The notes below the pieces were generated by a model that worked only from the letters and a program-made list of their open reading frames with translations, had not been told where the DNA came from and ran no database searches. Made by a program: the position numbers and the translations under genes. Shown here piece after piece: positions 63,016-64,000 of a DNA stretch of 64,000 bases. How positions within the stretch are numbered: position 1 is the first letter of the stretch; every line of letters starts with the position of its first letter. Source of the stretch: a bacterium (GTDB taxonomy: Bacteria > Bacillota > Sulfobacillia > UBA995); assembly GCA_031082145.1 (NCBI GenBank), contig JAVHLP010000006.1, forward strand, positions 1 to 64,000, given 5' to 3'.

Positions 63016-64000
63016 TCAGGGCCGCTCTCCACTCCGGGCGACGGGATTCCCACCCCAGCCCTCGGGGTTCACCGGGTGTGGCGGCTGCCGCCCGGACAAC
63101 GCCAGGAGCAGGTTGTCCACGGCCAGTTGGGCCATGCGGGTCCGGGTTGCCCCGGTGGCGCTGCCCAGATGGGGGAGGGCGACCACGTTGTCCAGGGTCA
63201 GGAGGGGATGACCGGGGTCCACCGGTTCCCGGTGGAACACGTCCAGGCCGGCGCCATGTAGGGCACGTGCTGCCAGGGCTGCGTAGAGCGCCTCCTCGTC
63301 CACGACCTCACCCCGGGAGGTGTTGATGAGGAACGCGGTCGGTTTCATGCGGGCCAACTCCTCTCGCCCGATCAGGCCCCGGGTGGCCGCCGTCAACGGC
63401 ACGTGCAGGCTCACGAAGTCGGCCCGGGCCAGCAGCTCGGTCAGGGTGGCGGGACGGACCCCCAGCGCTTCCTCCACGGCCGGCTTGCGGCTGGTGCTGG
63501 CGTATATGACCTCCATGGCGAACCCCTGAGCCCGCCGGGCGACCGCCTGGCCGATGCGCCCCAGTCCCACCAGGCCAAGGCAGGCCCCATGCACGTCCTG
63601 ACCCAACAGCAGCCCAGGATCCCAGGCCTGCCAGGCACCTGATCGGGTAAAGCGATCGCCTTCCACCAGCCGGCGGGCCACGGCGAGGATGAGGGCAAAG
63701 GCGAGGTCGGCCGTTGTCTCGGTTAGCACCCCGGGGGTGTTGGTCACCAGGATGCCTCTCTGGGTGGCTGCCGGCACGTCGACGTTGTTGTAGCCTACCG
63801 CACAGAGGCTGATGACCTTCAAGCGGGGGGCGGCGTCCATCAAGGATGCGTCCACCTGGTCGGTCAGTAGGCATAGCAGGCCGTCGGCCTGCTCCAGGCC
63901 GCGGACCAGTTCCTCGCGCGGCGGTGGGACCTCCCCGGGCCAGATCTCGAGTTCGACCGCCTGGGCCAGGCGCTGTCCGGCTTCCTCGGGCAAACGCCGC
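63016..64000 (-). CDS. D-2-hydroxyacid dehydrogenase (glyoxylate/hydroxypyruvate reductase type), 5' end missing
   Basis: An NAD(P)-dependent dehydrogenase of the D-isomer family, probably acting on glycerate/hydroxypyruvate or glyoxylate. The nucleotide-binding GLGRIG is followed by the catalytic Arg in NTSRGEVVDEEAL, Glu in DVFHREPVD and His in LPHLGSATGATR. The frame is open to the window end on the - strand and reads RRLPEEAGQ there, a typical start of the conserved N-terminus. A few residues including the true start are therefore outside; TTG 63993 is not the likely start. The TetR promoter follows the stop by only a few nt. Confidence 0.88.
   Translation of the reverse strand, partial: RRLPEEAGQRLAQAVELEIWPGEVPPPREELVRGLEQADGLLCLLTDQVDASLMDAAPRLKVISLCAVGYNNVDVPAATQRGILVTNTPGVLTETTADLAFALILAVARRLVEGDRFTRSGAWQAWDPGLLLGQDVHGACLGLVGLGRIGQAVARRAQGFAMEVIYASTSRKPAVEEALGVRPATLTELLARADFVSLHVPLTAATRGLIGREELARMKPTAFLINTSRGEVVDEEALYAALAARALHGAGLDVFHREPVDPGHPLLTLDNVVALPHLGSATGATRTRMAQLAVDNLLLALSGRQPPHPVNPEGWGGNPVARSGERP

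Overview
The window is a gene-dense, high-G+C stretch of a bacterial chromosome. The evidence points to a spore-forming member of the Bacillota (Firmicutes). It carries spoIID, a spoIIQ-type gene, spoIIID and mbl in the usual Firmicutes order after murA. It also has ywlE/ywlC, long-form hpf with secA and prfB, a zinc-type L31, csaB/tagA wall-polymer genes, a SAM-I riboswitch and a Gram-positive LexA box. GTG and TTG starts, and 4-nt ATGA/GTGA overlaps, are very common. The G+C content and gene order suggest a deep-branching anaerobic clostridial lineage, but the sequence alone does not fix the genus. Almost everything lies on the + strand. The exceptions are a solute-binding lipoprotein at 47.7-49.1 kb and three genes at the right edge.

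Layout. 0-2.1 kb: the 3' end of an unknown gene, then an ABC ATPase with a frameshifted permease. 2.2-15.4 kb: a housekeeping, wall and sporulation block (rpmE, yqhQ, prfA, prmC, ywlC, ywlE, rpiB, comEB, MazG-like, wecA/tagO-like, wecB, murA, spoIID, spoIIQ, spoIIID, mbl, fabZ). 15.4-16.0 kb: a decayed HEPN/MNT pair. 16.0-18.5 kb: a SAM-I riboswitch with its own promoter and terminator, controlling a short MetE-like methionine synthase and metK. 18.5-22.2 kb: a glycosyltransferase-like protein, recD2 and comFC. 22.2-22.7 kb: a non-coding stretch with a cluster of DnaA-box-like 9-mers. 22.7-31.7 kb: cspA, hpf, two poorly characterised genes, an HD-GYP protein, a DUF5317 protein, secA and prfB with its programmed frameshift. 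31.7-40.0 kb: DUF2993, two tandem DUF5693 membrane proteins, csaB, tagA and a split transketolase. 40.2-45.6 kb: ftsE, ftsX, a murein hydrolase activator, ctpA and a MinJ-like PDZ protein. 45.6-49.1 kb: an ADP-forming acyl-CoA synthetase and the lone lipoprotein. 49.1-56.4 kb: uvrB-uvrA-uvrC-ogt behind a LexA box. 56.4-61.0 kb: an operon of a DUF2089 regulator, SHOCT/DUF4097 proteins and an MFS transporter. 61.2-61.7 kb: two tandem paralogous small genes. 61.8-64 kb, - strand: a pyruvate-kinase-C-like protein, a TetR regulator and a D-2-hydroxyacid dehydrogenase cut by the window end.

How the genes work together. Most of the window serves envelope and spore construction (precursor synthesis, wall polymer synthesis and anchoring, hydrolase activation, engulfment) and translation or secretion (RF1, RF2, their methylase, HPF, SecA). 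A DNA repair block follows. The best candidate for an undescribed system is the 56.4-61.7 kb region. Four of its six operon genes carry the same short helical module. The promoter of that operon and the promoter of the small-gene pair have the same layout: a TTGACA -35, a 17-bp spacer, then exactly 18 nt from the -10 to a shared ATATCAAGG-N4-CCTCAA element. I infer a small regulon, probably an envelope or antimicrobial-peptide response resembling LiaX/YvlB systems. This is inference from architecture; nothing in the sequence proves it.
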